Shown here: positions 41,941-50,801 of the stretch, one piece after another | Numbering within the stretch: the first letter of the stretch is position 1 | Layout of the letters: the number at the start of each line of letters is the position of its first letter | NCBI RefSeq assembly: GCF_018603905.1 | Contig: NZ_JAHFZZ010000004.1 | Coordinates: 310,001 to 374,000 of the forward strand | Source of the DNA: Nonomuraea sp. NEAU-A123 | GTDB lineage: Bacteria; Actinomycetota; Actinomycetes; Streptosporangiales; Streptosporangiaceae | Direction: 5' to 3' | Length of the DNA: 64,000 nt | The notes under the pieces: model-generated | Told to the model about the DNA's origin: nothing | Databases searched by the model: none | The model's input: only the letters and a program-made list of their open reading frames with translations | Program-made: the position numbers and the translations under genes

Positions 41941-42699
41941 ATGACGAACCTGTTCGGCGGCGCCGCCCCTTACTACGCCAAGTACCGGCCCGGCCACGGA
42001 GAGGAGGCCATCGACTGCCTGGCGCGGGCGTTCGGCCCCGCCAGCCGGGTGCTCGACCTCGGCTGCGGCCCCGGTACGGTGGCGATCCCGCTGGCGGCCG
42101 CCGTGCGCGAGGTGATCGCCGTGGACCCGGACGCCGGCATGCTGGCCGAGGGCGGGCGCGTCGCCGCCGGTACGCCGAACATCCGCTGGCTGTCCGGCGA
42201 CTCCACGACGCTGGCCGCATTGCCGCCCTTCGACGACGTCGTCATGGGCAGGTCGTTCCACTGGATGGACCGCAGAGCCGTCCTGGCCGAGCTGGACCGG
42301 CTGCTGCCGCCGGACGGCGCGGTGGCCCTCGTCGGGCCTTCCCGCGACCCGGGCGAGCATCCGTGGGAGCCGGTCGTCCGGCCGGTGCGCGCCGCGTTCG
42401 CGTCGGACGAGCTGGTGGCGGTCAACTCCTTCCAGGCTACCGGGGAGCACCACGACGACGTGCTCGTGGACTCGCCGTTCGACCGGCTGGAGTCGAGCCG
42501 GTTTGAACAGTGGCTGACCTGGGACCTCGATGCCGTGCTCGGGTTGCAGCTGTCGTACTCCTACACCACTCCCAGCAAGCTCGGCGACCGGGTGGCGGAG
42601 TTCACCGACGCGGTCAGGCAGGTGCTCATCGCCGACAACCCGTCGGGCGTGTGGGAGGAGCGGGCGGTCACCGAGGTGCTGATCGCCCGCCGCTCCTGA
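41941..42699 (+). CDS. SAM-dependent methyltransferase
   Basis: A 252-aa class I methyltransferase of the UbiE/Coq5-like Methyltransf_11 type. The N-terminal NLFGGAAPYYAKYRPG is typical of this group. Motif I is VLDLGCGPGTVAIPLA, the acidic beta-2 end VIAVDPDAGML, and beta-4 is DDVVMGRSFHWMD. Substrate unknown. It is divergent from copC; a 10-bp palindrome, AACGATCGTT (41906-41915), lies in the gap and could be an operator. Confidence 0.9.
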   Translation: MTNLFGGAAPYYAKYRPGHGEEAIDCLARAFGPASRVLDLGCGPGTVAIPLAAAVREVIAVDPDAGMLAEGGRVAAGTPNIRWLSGDSTTLAALPPFDDVVMGRSFHWMDRRAVLAELDRLLPPDGAVALVGPSRDPGEHPWEPVVRPVRAAFASDELVAVNSFQATGEHHDDVLVDSPFDRLESSRFEQWLTWDLDAVLGLQLSYSYTTPSKLGDRVAEFTDAVRQVLIADNPSGVWEERAVTEVLIARRS

Positions 42700-42701
42700 C
42701 C

Positions 42702-43655
42702 TCAGGCCCAGATGCCCATGACCTGCCAGATCCGCCTGGTGAGAGCGTTCACCAGGCCGATCTCGGAGCACAGCTCGCGGGTCCTGCCCACCGAGTCGCG
42801 GATCTCCCGCTTGGCCGCCGGGTCGCGCAGGTACACCTCGGCCACCACGTCACGCGGGATGGCGAACCGCCTGATCATCGGCCCGGGCGGCGCCAGCATG
42901 ATCCTGGCCATGATCCCCAGGATGATCGGCGAGGCGACACCCAGCATGAGGCGCCGGTATCGCGGCATCCTCGGCACCCGGTCGCGCAGGTAGTGCCGGG
43001 CGAACGAGATGTGCCTGGCCTCCTCCGCGATGTGGATGCGCATGATCGTCTCCTCGAGCGGGTGATGGGCCCGGTCGTCCTTGAGCACCTTGCGCTGGAC
43101 GTGGTCGATCGGGTCCTCGCCGCCGAGCACGAACACGAAGAACAGCTCGGTCGAGATCAGCGGGATCCAGGGGGCGACCTGCGCGAGCAGGCTGAGCGGC
43201 CCCGGCATGCCGCGCACCGGGAGTTTCGTGCGGTTGACGAACTCCTGGAACATCATCCCGTGATGCCCCTCTTCGATGGTCTCGTGGTAGACGTAGCGGA
43301 ATTCGGGGGCTCCGTTCGGCAGTCGATAGGCGTAGTTGAGCAGGCCCCGTTTGAGCAGGTTCTCGAACTGCAGCCCGATCTTCATCGCCGTGGCCACCCG
43401 CCACAGCCCGATCCTGGCCCGCGTCTCGGGGGAGCGGGCGAGGTACCACGGATGGCCGCCGAGCCGGTCGACCTCGGGCAGCTCCCAGCGGGGATCGCTC
43501 TGGTCGACGAGGAACTCCGGATCGTCCCAGGGGATGTCCTTGTACGGCTCCCAGTGCTTGTCGACCGACGCCTTCGAGAGGCGTTCGATGACCGCCTCGT
43601 AGGTGCTCCGGTCGTCGTTCTCCCTGGCGGCGGTAGAGCTCGGTGCGCGTGTCAT
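42702..43655 (-). CDS. AurF-like diiron oxygenase
   Basis: A 317-aa protein of the AurF / p-aminobenzoate N-oxygenase family. Diiron ligand motifs are visible as HETIEEGHHGMMFQEF (ExxxH type) and HIAEEARHISFARHYL (EExxH), with further Glu/His in the helical core. Known relatives oxidise aryl amines to nitro groups or hydroxylate other substrates. ATG 43655 follows GAGGAGCAGG; the track start at 43694 would begin in the promoter. A TACAAT -10 element (complement of 43681-43686) suggests its own promoter. The TetR gene lies just upstream. Confidence 0.87.
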   Translation of the reverse strand: MTRAPSSTAARENDDRSTYEAVIERLSKASVDKHWEPYKDIPWDDPEFLVDQSDPRWELPEVDRLGGHPWYLARSPETRARIGLWRVATAMKIGLQFENLLKRGLLNYAYRLPNGAPEFRYVYHETIEEGHHGMMFQEFVNRTKLPVRGMPGPLSLLAQVAPWIPLISTELFFVFVLGGEDPIDHVQRKVLKDDRAHHPLEETIMRIHIAEEARHISFARHYLRDRVPRMPRYRRLMLGVASPIILGIMARIMLAPPGPMIRRFAIPRDVVAEVYLRDPAAKREIRDSVGRTRELCSEIGLVNALTRRIWQVMGIWA

Positions 43656-43721
43656 CGCCTGCTCCTCTCCTCGCCCGGTAATTGTACGAAGCATCTAATA
43701 AGAGAGGAAGAGTGAGGCGGG

Positions 43722-44321
43722 TCACAGATCGTCCGGGCTGATGCCCACCTCGGCAGCGGCCGTCCTGCGGACGAGCTGGGTGGCCCAGCGGCGCGTCACG
43801 ACCTTGGGGTGCACGTGGATCTGGATGGCCAGCCCGTCGTGCAGTGCGAAGATCCGCCAGGTGGACTCCTCGGGATCGGGGCAGACGAAGTCGCCCGACG
43901 CCACGCCGGCCTCGATGATCCCGCGCAGCACCACCCTGCCCCGGCTGTCGAGCCGTCGCGAGGTCTGCTCCAGCTCTTTGTTCCGCATGGACTCCGCCCA
44001 CGCGTCGATCCACAGCCGCCAGCCCTCTGCCGAGCCCGCGGGGGAGGAGCGCCGCAGCAGGAAACGGAGTTTTTCGCGCGGGGGGCTCGGCGAGCGCTCG
44101 ATTTCGTCAAGAAGGTCGAGATGGATCCGAGCGGCGTAGGCGAACGCCTGCGCGAACAGCTGATCTTTGGTCTCGAAGTGGTAGAAGAGCAATGCCTGGC
44201 TCACACCGGCGGCTCTGGCGATGTCGACCGTCCTGGTATGCCCGAACCCCTGCTCGGCGATGACCTCGCAGGCCGTCTTCAGTAAATCCTCGCGCCGTAA
44301 TCGGCTGAAACCCCGTGTCAC
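43722..44321 (-). CDS. TetR-family transcriptional regulator
   Basis: A 199-aa repressor. The N-terminal HTH reads TVDIARAAGVSQALLFYHFETKD; the C-terminal part (ALHDGLAIQIHVHPK) resembles the BetI-like TetR_C_6 ligand domain. It starts at GTG 44321. It lies upstream of the AurF-like gene on the same strand and may control it; no clear palindrome is seen between them. Confidence 0.88.
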   Translation of the reverse strand: MTRGFSRLRREDLLKTACEVIAEQGFGHTRTVDIARAAGVSQALLFYHFETKDQLFAQAFAYAARIHLDLLDEIERSPSPPREKLRFLLRRSSPAGSAEGWRLWIDAWAESMRNKELEQTSRRLDSRGRVVLRGIIEAGVASGDFVCPDPEESTWRIFALHDGLAIQIHVHPKVVTRRWATQLVRRTAAAEVGISPDDL

Positions 44322-44332
44322 AGCGGGCCACT

Positions 44333-45682
44333 TTAACTACTAGCCCGGGGGATTTGTAGGACAAACCGGGCACCGGTGTCGGAATCTTCGACCGTGAGAG
44401 TACCACCGTGCGCCGTGGCGATCTCGCGGGCGATGGACAGCCCGAGCCCCGTGCCCCCGTCGTCGCGGTTGCGCGAGGTGTCCAGCCGGGTGAACCGGCG
44501 GAACACGGTCTCGCGCTGCTCCGGAGCGATCCCCGCGCCGTCGTCCTGGACCTCCAGTACGGCCCCGCCGCCCCGCTCGTCGACGGTCACGGTGATCGTG
44601 GACTCGGCGTGCCGCTCGGCGTTGTCGAGCAGGTTCGCCAGCAGCCGGGTCAGGCGCAGCCGGTCACCGGTCACCACCACCCCTGTACGCAGGCGCCGCT
44701 CCACCCGCTTGCCGGGCGCCCTGCGTACCAGCTCCTCCTCGACCAGTTCGGCCAGGTCCACGTCGGCCCCGACGCCGGGCGCGCCCGCGTCGAGCTTGGC
44801 CAGCGTCAGCAGGTCGGTGACGATGGCCTGCAGCCGATCGAGGCTCGACAGCAGGGCCACGGCGGTCCGCGGCCAGTCGGCCTCGTCCGGGTGGAGCATG
44901 GCCTCCTCGATCTGGGTGCGCATGGCGGTGATCGGGCTGCGCAGGTCGTGCGAGGCGTCGGCGGCGAACCTGCGCTCCTGCTCGACCGCGTGCTCCAGCC
45001 GGTCCAGGGTCTGGTTCACGGTCCAGGCGAGGTCGTCGAGCTCGTCCCGGTGCGGCAGGGGCGGCACCCGGCGACCCAGGTCCGTGGCGGTGATCTCGGC
45101 CAGCTCGGTCTTGATGTTCGTGACGGGCCGCAGCGCTCTGTTCACCGTCAGCCAGGACACGTAGGCCGTGATCGAGGAGAGCAGCAGCACGCCGAGCAGT
45201 ACGCCCAGCACGTAGAGCGGGCTGATGTACCAGGGGACGACGGGGATGTAGGCGTAGACCATCCAGAACGTCGCGCCGACCGGCGTCCGGTACCCCACGG
45301 CGATCAGGCACTCTCCGCCCGCTACCCGCGAGGTGCAGACGACGTTGTCCACCCGGTTGTCGTCGCCCGTGGACGTGTCCGTGGTGAGCGGCGGCTGGCC
45401 CAGCAGCCGCGGACTGGCCTGCCGCACCATGCCCTGGTCGTCGACCACCTGGATGAGGTCGACCTCCTCGGTGTTCACCATCGGCCTGATCCGCTCCGGG
45501 GGGATCCGCTGGACGGCGAGCGCGACCCGGCGCGCCGTCTTGGCCGCGTGCTCGGTCTCGTAACCGGTGAGCAGGGCGTGCACGAGTGGTGTGATGAGCA
45601 TCGCGGTGACGGCGTAGCCGGCCAGCGTGGAGAGCAGGGCGACCACCGTCAGTCTGCGCCGCACCGACCACTTGGCGAACAC
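44333..45682 (-). CDS. Sensor histidine kinase with HAMP domain
   Basis: A 449-aa membrane kinase. Two helices (about 12-32 and 153-178) flank an extracytoplasmic sensor domain containing two Cys (VVCTS, GGECL) that could form a disulfide. HAMP (about 179-232) follows, then the H-box ASHDLRSPITA with His 245, N-box LLDNAERHA, G1 DDGAGIAPEQ, F-box FRRFTRLD and G2 GTGLGLSIA. It starts at GTG 45682, 3 nt after the paralogous kinase. No response regulator is adjacent. Confidence 0.9.
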   Translation of the reverse strand: MFAKWSVRRRLTVVALLSTLAGYAVTAMLITPLVHALLTGYETEHAAKTARRVALAVQRIPPERIRPMVNTEEVDLIQVVDDQGMVRQASPRLLGQPPLTTDTSTGDDNRVDNVVCTSRVAGGECLIAVGYRTPVGATFWMVYAYIPVVPWYISPLYVLGVLLGVLLLSSITAYVSWLTVNRALRPVTNIKTELAEITATDLGRRVPPLPHRDELDDLAWTVNQTLDRLEHAVEQERRFAADASHDLRSPITAMRTQIEEAMLHPDEADWPRTAVALLSSLDRLQAIVTDLLTLAKLDAGAPGVGADVDLAELVEEELVRRAPGKRVERRLRTGVVVTGDRLRLTRLLANLLDNAERHAESTITVTVDERGGGAVLEVQDDGAGIAPEQRETVFRRFTRLDTSRNRDDGGTGLGLSIAREIATAHGGTLTVEDSDTGARFVLQIPRASS

Positions 45683-45685
45683 CCC

Positions 45686-46909
45686 TCAGCCCTCCGCGAT
45701 CGGCAGCCGCATCACGAATCGGGCGCCGCGGTCGGAGTCCTCCAGGGTCAGGGTGCCCTCGTGGGCCAGCGCGATCTCGCGGGCGATGGCCAGCCCGAGC
45801 CCGGTGCCGCCGGCGTCGCGCTCGCGCGCGGCGGCCAGCCGGGTGAAGCGCTGGAACGCGACCTCCCGCTGGTCGGGCGCGATGCCCGCGCCGTCGTCGA
45901 GGACTTCGAGTACGGCCAGCCCGAGGTGGCGCCGTACGGACACCACGACCTGGGACTCGGCGTGGCGCTCGGCGTTGTCCAGCAGATTGGTGAGCAGGCG
46001 GGCCAGTTGGAGCCGGTCGCCCATGACGGTCACGCCCGGCCGCAGCTCCGTGATCACCGGCTTCGACCGTCGCCTGGCCGTCTCGGCGCCGGCCAGCTCG
46101 GCCAGGTCCACGGGCTCGCGGTCGGCGGGGGCGCCCGCGTCGAGCCTGGCCAGCGTCAGCAGGTCGCCGACGATGGCCTCGAGGCGGTCCATGCTGCCCA
46201 GCAGCGCCACCCCGGTCCGCCGCCAGTCGGCGTCGGCGGGGTACAGCAGGGCCTCCTCGATCTGGACGCGCATGGCGGTGATCGGGCTGCGCAGGTCGTG
46301 CGAGGCGTCGGCGACGAACCTGCGCTGCCGCTCGACCGCCTGCTCCAGCCGGGCGATGGGCGTGAGGGTCCTGCTCACCGCCCGCGACACCCCGAACCAG
46401 GTCAGCGCCACCAGGGCGAGCGAGTCGCCGCCCAGGAACCCCAGCACGGCCGGGTGGACGTACCGCGGGACCATGGCCCTGGCCGCGTAGACCAGCCAGT
46501 CGCCGTCCCGCTCGTAGACGCGCAGGACGACCAGGATCTCGCACCTGCCGGGGAAGTCGGGCAGGTCGCACACGACCTGGGTGCGGCCGGCGTTGTCGTG
46601 GTCGGGCGTCAGCCGGCTCATGGGCGGACGGCCGGTCAGGTTCTCCGTCGTGGACACCACGCGCCCGGCCGGGTCGACGACCTGGATCCCGTCCACCTCG
46701 CTCCTGATCCGCGCGGGCAGCTCGTCCCGCTTGACCAGGTGCACGACGCGCAGGGCGGCGGTGAGCGCCTCGTTCGTGCGGTACTCGACCGCCGTGGTGC
46801 GCACCGCGTACAGCACGAACGCGCTCACCACGACGCACAGCAGCGCCATGGCGACGCTCGCGAACAGCGTCAGCCGCGCACGCACGGACCGCCCGAACCG
46901 TGTGACCAC
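45686..46909 (-). CDS. Sensor histidine kinase, paralogue without HAMP
   Basis: A 407-aa kinase closely similar to its downstream neighbour: sensor with the matching Cys pair (VVCDLP, GRCEIL), H-box ASHDLRSPITA with His 204, N-box LLDNAERHA, DDGAGIAPDQ, FQRFTRLA and GTGLGLAIA. Between the second membrane helix and the phosphoacceptor helix the ~45-residue HAMP linker is missing: VSRAVSRTLTPIARLEQAV leads straight to the H-box. The kinase may therefore signal differently or depend on its partner. It starts at GTG 46909. Confidence 0.9.
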   Translation of the reverse strand: MVTRFGRSVRARLTLFASVAMALLCVVVSAFVLYAVRTTAVEYRTNEALTAALRVVHLVKRDELPARIRSEVDGIQVVDPAGRVVSTTENLTGRPPMSRLTPDHDNAGRTQVVCDLPDFPGRCEILVVLRVYERDGDWLVYAARAMVPRYVHPAVLGFLGGDSLALVALTWFGVSRAVSRTLTPIARLEQAVERQRRFVADASHDLRSPITAMRVQIEEALLYPADADWRRTGVALLGSMDRLEAIVGDLLTLARLDAGAPADREPVDLAELAGAETARRRSKPVITELRPGVTVMGDRLQLARLLTNLLDNAERHAESQVVVSVRRHLGLAVLEVLDDGAGIAPDQREVAFQRFTRLAAARERDAGGTGLGLAIAREIALAHEGTLTLEDSDRGARFVMRLPIAEG

Positions 46910-47039
46910 ACCTTTCCCCCCGGCGATCAGCCGATCACACTAAGTCACCGCCATCCTAATTAACGGAGATTCGGCGACAAATCAGCATAAAACGCCAACA
47001 GAACAGTGCTCTATGCGTGCCGCATCCGGCTGGTTAGAG

Positions 47040-47053
47040 TAAGTGAGCACTGA
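47040..47053. promoter_or_regulatory. Candidate operator before the acyl-CoA dehydrogenase operon
   Basis: TAAGTGAGCACTGA has AGTG/CACT half-sites in inverted order 16 bp before the GTG start. The layout resembles TetR-type operators of fatty-acid genes. The rest of the gap 46910-47068 is relatively A/T-rich and otherwise unremarkable. Confidence 0.35.
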
Positions 47054-47068
47054 TGCCAGGGAGACGAT

Positions 47069-48235
47069 GTGAACCTTGATGAGTATCGGCGTACCGCCAG
47101 GGCCTGGCTCCTCGACAACGCCCCGTCCGGCGAGTCCCCCGAGGGCGACCCGGTCGCCAGGGCCAAAGACTTCATGGCCAGGCTCTACGACGCCGGATAC
47201 TCCGGCATCACCTGGCCGGCGCGCTGGGGCGGCCAAGGGCTGACGCAGGCGGAGGAGCGCGCGTTCGCCGCCGCGGCCCGCGACTTCACCTTGCCCATCT
47301 ACGTCTTCTCGATCGGCCTCGGCATGACCGGCCCGACGCTGGTCGACCGGGGCACCGACGAGCAGCGCGAACGCTTCCTCCGGCCGCTCCTGCGCGGCGA
47401 GGAGATCTGGTGCCAGCTCTTCTCTGAGCCGGGCGCGGGCAGCGACGTGGCCAGCCTGCAGACCAGGGCCGTACGCGACGGCGACGACTGGATCGTCAAC
47501 GGCCAGAAGGTCTGGACCTCGGTCGCCCACCACGCCGACTGGGGGCTGCTGCTGGCCCGCACCGACGTCGAGGTGCCCAAGCACAAGGGTTTGACCATGT
47601 TCGTGGTCGACATGCGCCATCCGGGCGTGACGGTCAGGCCCCTCAAGGACATGACCGGCCGGGCCAACTTCAACGAGATCTTCTTCGACGACGTCCCCAT
47701 CCCCGACGAGCACCGTGTCGGCGACGTCAATGACGGCTGGAGTGTCGCGGTCACGACCCTCCTGCACGAGCGGCTGTCGATCTCGGCGGGCGTCGGCATG
47801 GGCACGGGCAAGGACGACCCCACCTCGCTGGCGGCGTTGCGCCAGGTGGTCGACACCGCCGACCCGCTGGTCAGGGACGAGCTCGTCGAGCTGCACATCC
47901 GCTCGCGCGCGCTCGCGCTGTTCAACCAGCGCCTGTCCCAGGAGACCAAGGCGGGGATCTTCCCCGGTGCCCGCGGCAGCGCCGCCAAGCTGCTGCTGGC
48001 CGAGCTGTACCTGTTCCAGGCGGACCTCGCGACCCGGCTCGTCGGGCCCGAGTCGGTCGTCGGCGGCCACCCGCTGGCCCACGCGATCTCCCAGGCCCCG
48101 GGCATGTCGCTGGGCGGCGGCACCAACGAGATCATGCGCAACATCATCGGCGACCGCGTGCTCAACCTGCCGCCCGAACCCCGGGTGGACAAGACCGTGC
48201 CGTTCAAGGACCTGAAGGTGGGGACACAGGGGTGA
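47069..48235 (+). CDS. Acyl-CoA dehydrogenase, larger subunit type
   Basis: A 388-aa flavoprotein oxidising acyl-CoA to enoyl-CoA. Blocks seen are GITWPARWGGQG, LFSEPGAGSDVASL (FAD/acyl contact), VNGQKVWTS, and the C-terminal GGTNEIMRNIIGDRVL. A GTG start follows AGGGAGACGAT. It overlaps the next acyl-CoA dehydrogenase gene by 4 nt. Paired, unequal ACAD genes like these encode heterotetramers in actinobacterial steroid and branched-acid degradation, so the two proteins probably form one enzyme. Confidence 0.92.
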   Translation: MNLDEYRRTARAWLLDNAPSGESPEGDPVARAKDFMARLYDAGYSGITWPARWGGQGLTQAEERAFAAAARDFTLPIYVFSIGLGMTGPTLVDRGTDEQRERFLRPLLRGEEIWCQLFSEPGAGSDVASLQTRAVRDGDDWIVNGQKVWTSVAHHADWGLLLARTDVEVPKHKGLTMFVVDMRHPGVTVRPLKDMTGRANFNEIFFDDVPIPDEHRVGDVNDGWSVAVTTLLHERLSISAGVGMGTGKDDPTSLAALRQVVDTADPLVRDELVELHIRSRALALFNQRLSQETKAGIFPGARGSAAKLLLAELYLFQADLATRLVGPESVVGGHPLAHAISQAPGMSLGGGTNEIMRNIIGDRVLNLPPEPRVDKTVPFKDLKVGTQG

Positions 48236-49317
48236 AGCTCGTACTCAGCCAGGAGCAGCAGGAGCTGCGCGCCGCCGTCCGTGCGTTCCTGGCCGCGGCC
48301 TCGCCGCTGCCCAAGGTCCGCGACGGCTACGACCGGGAGGTGTACGCGCGGCTCAACGGGGAGCTCGGCCTGTCCGGGCTGATCGTCCCCGAGGAGTACG
48401 GGGGAGCGGGCGCGGGCTTCGCGGAGCTGGCCGTCGCGCTGGAGGAGACGGGCGCCGCGCTGCTGCCCGGACCCTTCCTGGCCACGGTGTTCGCCACGAT
48501 CGCGCTGACCCGGGTGCCGGACAAGGAGCTGCTGACCGGCATCGCCGAAGGCCGCGTCGTGGCCACCCTCGCCCAGCCACCGGCCGACTCCGACGTGACC
48601 GCCTCATCGGGCTCGCCGGGCTCGTCGAGGGACTCGGGCGAGCTGGGTGAGGCCGGCGGTGGCGTGACCGTGCGCGGCACGCTGGCGCAGGTGCTGGGCG
48701 GCATGGAGGCCGACGTGCTCGTGGTGCCCGCGCTGACCGGCGACGGCGTGGTCATGACGGCCGTCGACCTGACCGGGCCCGGCGTCACCAGGACCGCCCT
48801 GGAGACGCTCGACCTGACCCGCGGCCAGGCCCAGGTGACCTTGGACGACGCGCCGGCCCGGGTGATCGGCCCGGCGGCGCCGGGCGTCGGCGACCGGCTC
48901 GCCGTGGCGCTGGCGGCCGAGCAGCTCGGCGTGCTGCGGGCCGCGCTGGACGCCATCGTCGCCTACGCCAAGATCAGGGTCGCCTTCGGCCGGTACATCG
49001 GCTCCTACCAGGGGGTCAAGCACAAGCTCGCCGACATGCACTGCAAGCTGGAGCAGGCCGAGTCGATCGTCCGCTTCGCCGCCTGGGCCGCCGACGAGTC
49101 GCCGGACGAGCTGCCCGCCGCCGCGGCGCTGGCCCAGGCGTACGTGGGGCGGGCCTGCTTCGAGGTGGCCCGCGACCACCTGCTGCTGTACGGCGGCATC
49201 GGCTACACCTGGGAGCACGACGCGCACCTGTTCTACAAACGGGCCAAAGCCGACGAAGTGCTGCTCGGCCCGCCGCGCATCCACCGCGCCCGCCTCGCCG
49301 ACCTGCTGGAGCTGTGA
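48232..49317 (+). CDS. Acyl-CoA dehydrogenase, smaller subunit type
   Basis: A 361-aa second ACAD. It keeps IVPEEYGGAGAGFAELAVALEE and the C-terminal RVAFGRYIGSYQGVKHKLADMH and LLLYGGIGYTWEHDAHLFYKRA. The middle is shortened and carries a Ser/Gly/Glu insertion (about 122-145) not usual in ACADs. Start GTG 48232 overlaps the upstream stop as GTGA. In heteromeric ACADs one subunit often lacks part of the active site; both here should be tested together. Confidence 0.9.
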   Translation: MKLVLSQEQQELRAAVRAFLAAASPLPKVRDGYDREVYARLNGELGLSGLIVPEEYGGAGAGFAELAVALEETGAALLPGPFLATVFATIALTRVPDKELLTGIAEGRVVATLAQPPADSDVTASSGSPGSSRDSGELGEAGGGVTVRGTLAQVLGGMEADVLVVPALTGDGVVMTAVDLTGPGVTRTALETLDLTRGQAQVTLDDAPARVIGPAAPGVGDRLAVALAAEQLGVLRAALDAIVAYAKIRVAFGRYIGSYQGVKHKLADMHCKLEQAESIVRFAAWAADESPDELPAAAALAQAYVGRACFEVARDHLLLYGGIGYTWEHDAHLFYKRAKADEVLLGPPRIHRARLADLLEL

Positions 49318-50801
49318 TGGACATCAACGGCCTGCCCGGCTTCTACGCGATCGCCTCCGCCGACCCCGACCGGCTCGCGGTCATCGACGTGGACGGGTCC
49401 CGGACCACGTACGGCGAGCTGCTCGCCCGGGTCAACCAGGTGTCACACGGCCTGCGCGCCCGCGGGCTCATCGACGGCGACGTGGTGGCCGGCGTGCTGC
49501 CGAACGGCCTCGACGCGGTGATCATGCTGATGGCCACCGGGCAGATCGGCCTCTACTACGTGCCGATCAACTGGCATCTCACCGAGGCGGAGGTGACCTA
49601 CATCCTGGACGACTGCGACGCCAAGATCGTGGTCACCGCGGACGGCCACGTACCCGGGAGCGAGATCGGCACGGCCGGGCTGGCCCAGGGGCAGCCCGAG
49701 GACGCGCCCGGCGGGCGGATGTCCGGGGCGGTCATGTGGTACACCTCCGGCACCACCGGCTTCCCCAAGGGCGTGCAGCGGCGGCTGTCCGGAGCCCAGC
49801 CCGAGGCGCTCGTCCCGCTCTACGTGTGGTTCTTCGGCGAGATCGTGGACCTGGTGCCCGGCGAGGCCGTGCACCTGGTCACCTCGCCGATGTACCACTC
49901 GGCGCCGTGCGCCCACACGCAGTTCGCGCTGCACCTCGGCCACACCGTGGTGATCACGCCGCGCTTCGAGCCGGAGAGCATCCTGGAGCTGGTCGAGCGC
50001 CACCGGGTGACGAACGCGATGATGGTGCCGACCATGTTCCACCGGATGCTGCAGCTGCCCGCCGAGGTCAGGGCGCGCTACGACGTGTCGAGCCTGCGCC
50101 AGGTCATCCACACCGGCGCCGCCTGCCCGGTGGCGGTCAAGCAGGGGATCATGGACTGGTGGGGGCCGGTGCTCTACGAGTACTACGGCTCGACCGAGTC
50201 GACGATCGCCTTCTCGGTCAAGCCCCGGGACTGGCTGGAGCGGCCCGGCACGGTGGGCAGGCCGGCGCCCACGTTCGAGGCCAAGATCCTCGACGAGGCC
50301 GGGGAGGAGCTGCCGCCCGGCGAGCCGGGCATGATCTACGTCAAGTCCAGCATGGGCACCTTCGAGTACCGCAAGGACCCGGCGAAGACGGCCGCCAGCA
50401 TGCGCGGCGACTGGTACGCCCCCGGCGACATCGGCTTCCTGGACAAGGACGGCTTCCTGTTCCTGTGCGACCGGCGCACCGACCTGATCGTGTCCGGCGG
50501 GGTCAACATCTACCCGGCCGAGATCGAGGCCGCGCTGCTGGAGCACCCCTCCGTGGCGGACGTGGCCGTCATCGGGGTGCCCGACGAGGAGTGGGGGCAC
50601 AGCGTGGTCGCCCTCGTCCAGCCCGTGGCGGGCGTCACGGGCGACGCCGAGCTCACCGCCCAGTTGCTGCGGCACTGCGAGCCGCGCATCGCCCGCTTCA
50701 AGCACCCGAAGGTGATCGAGTACCGGGACGCGCTGCCCCGCACGCCGACGGGGAAGCTGTCCCGGTCCAAGGTCAGGCAGGAGTTCCTGGACGCGCGGTG
50801 A
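49317..50801 (+). CDS. Acyl-CoA synthetase (AMP-binding)
   Basis: A 494-aa ANL-superfamily ligase. P-loop WYTSGTTGFPKGV, A4/A5 region YEYYGSTEST, A7 GDWYAPGDIGFLDKDGFLFLCDR, A8 DLIVSGGVNIYPAEIE and the C-terminal catalytic Lys in TPTGKLSRSKV are all present. It should activate a carboxylic acid to its CoA ester for the two dehydrogenases upstream. ATG 49317 overlaps the ACAD stop (TGATG); an in-frame GTG at 49314 is the alternative. It overlaps the convergent C45 hydrolase gene by 29 nt. Confidence 0.92.
   Translation: MDINGLPGFYAIASADPDRLAVIDVDGSRTTYGELLARVNQVSHGLRARGLIDGDVVAGVLPNGLDAVIMLMATGQIGLYYVPINWHLTEAEVTYILDDCDAKIVVTADGHVPGSEIGTAGLAQGQPEDAPGGRMSGAVMWYTSGTTGFPKGVQRRLSGAQPEALVPLYVWFFGEIVDLVPGEAVHLVTSPMYHSAPCAHTQFALHLGHTVVITPRFEPESILELVERHRVTNAMMVPTMFHRMLQLPAEVRARYDVSSLRQVIHTGAACPVAVKQGIMDWWGPVLYEYYGSTESTIAFSVKPRDWLERPGTVGRPAPTFEAKILDEAGEELPPGEPGMIYVKSSMGTFEYRKDPAKTAASMRGDWYAPGDIGFLDKDGFLFLCDRRTDLIVSGGVNIYPAEIEAALLEHPSVADVAVIGVPDEEWGHSVVALVQPVAGVTGDAELTAQLLRHCEPRIARFKHPKVIEYRDALPRTPTGKLSRSKVRQEFLDAR

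Noticed and set aside
44408-46963. 851-codon plus-strand open frame
   Set aside because: Antisense shadow of the two sensor kinases.
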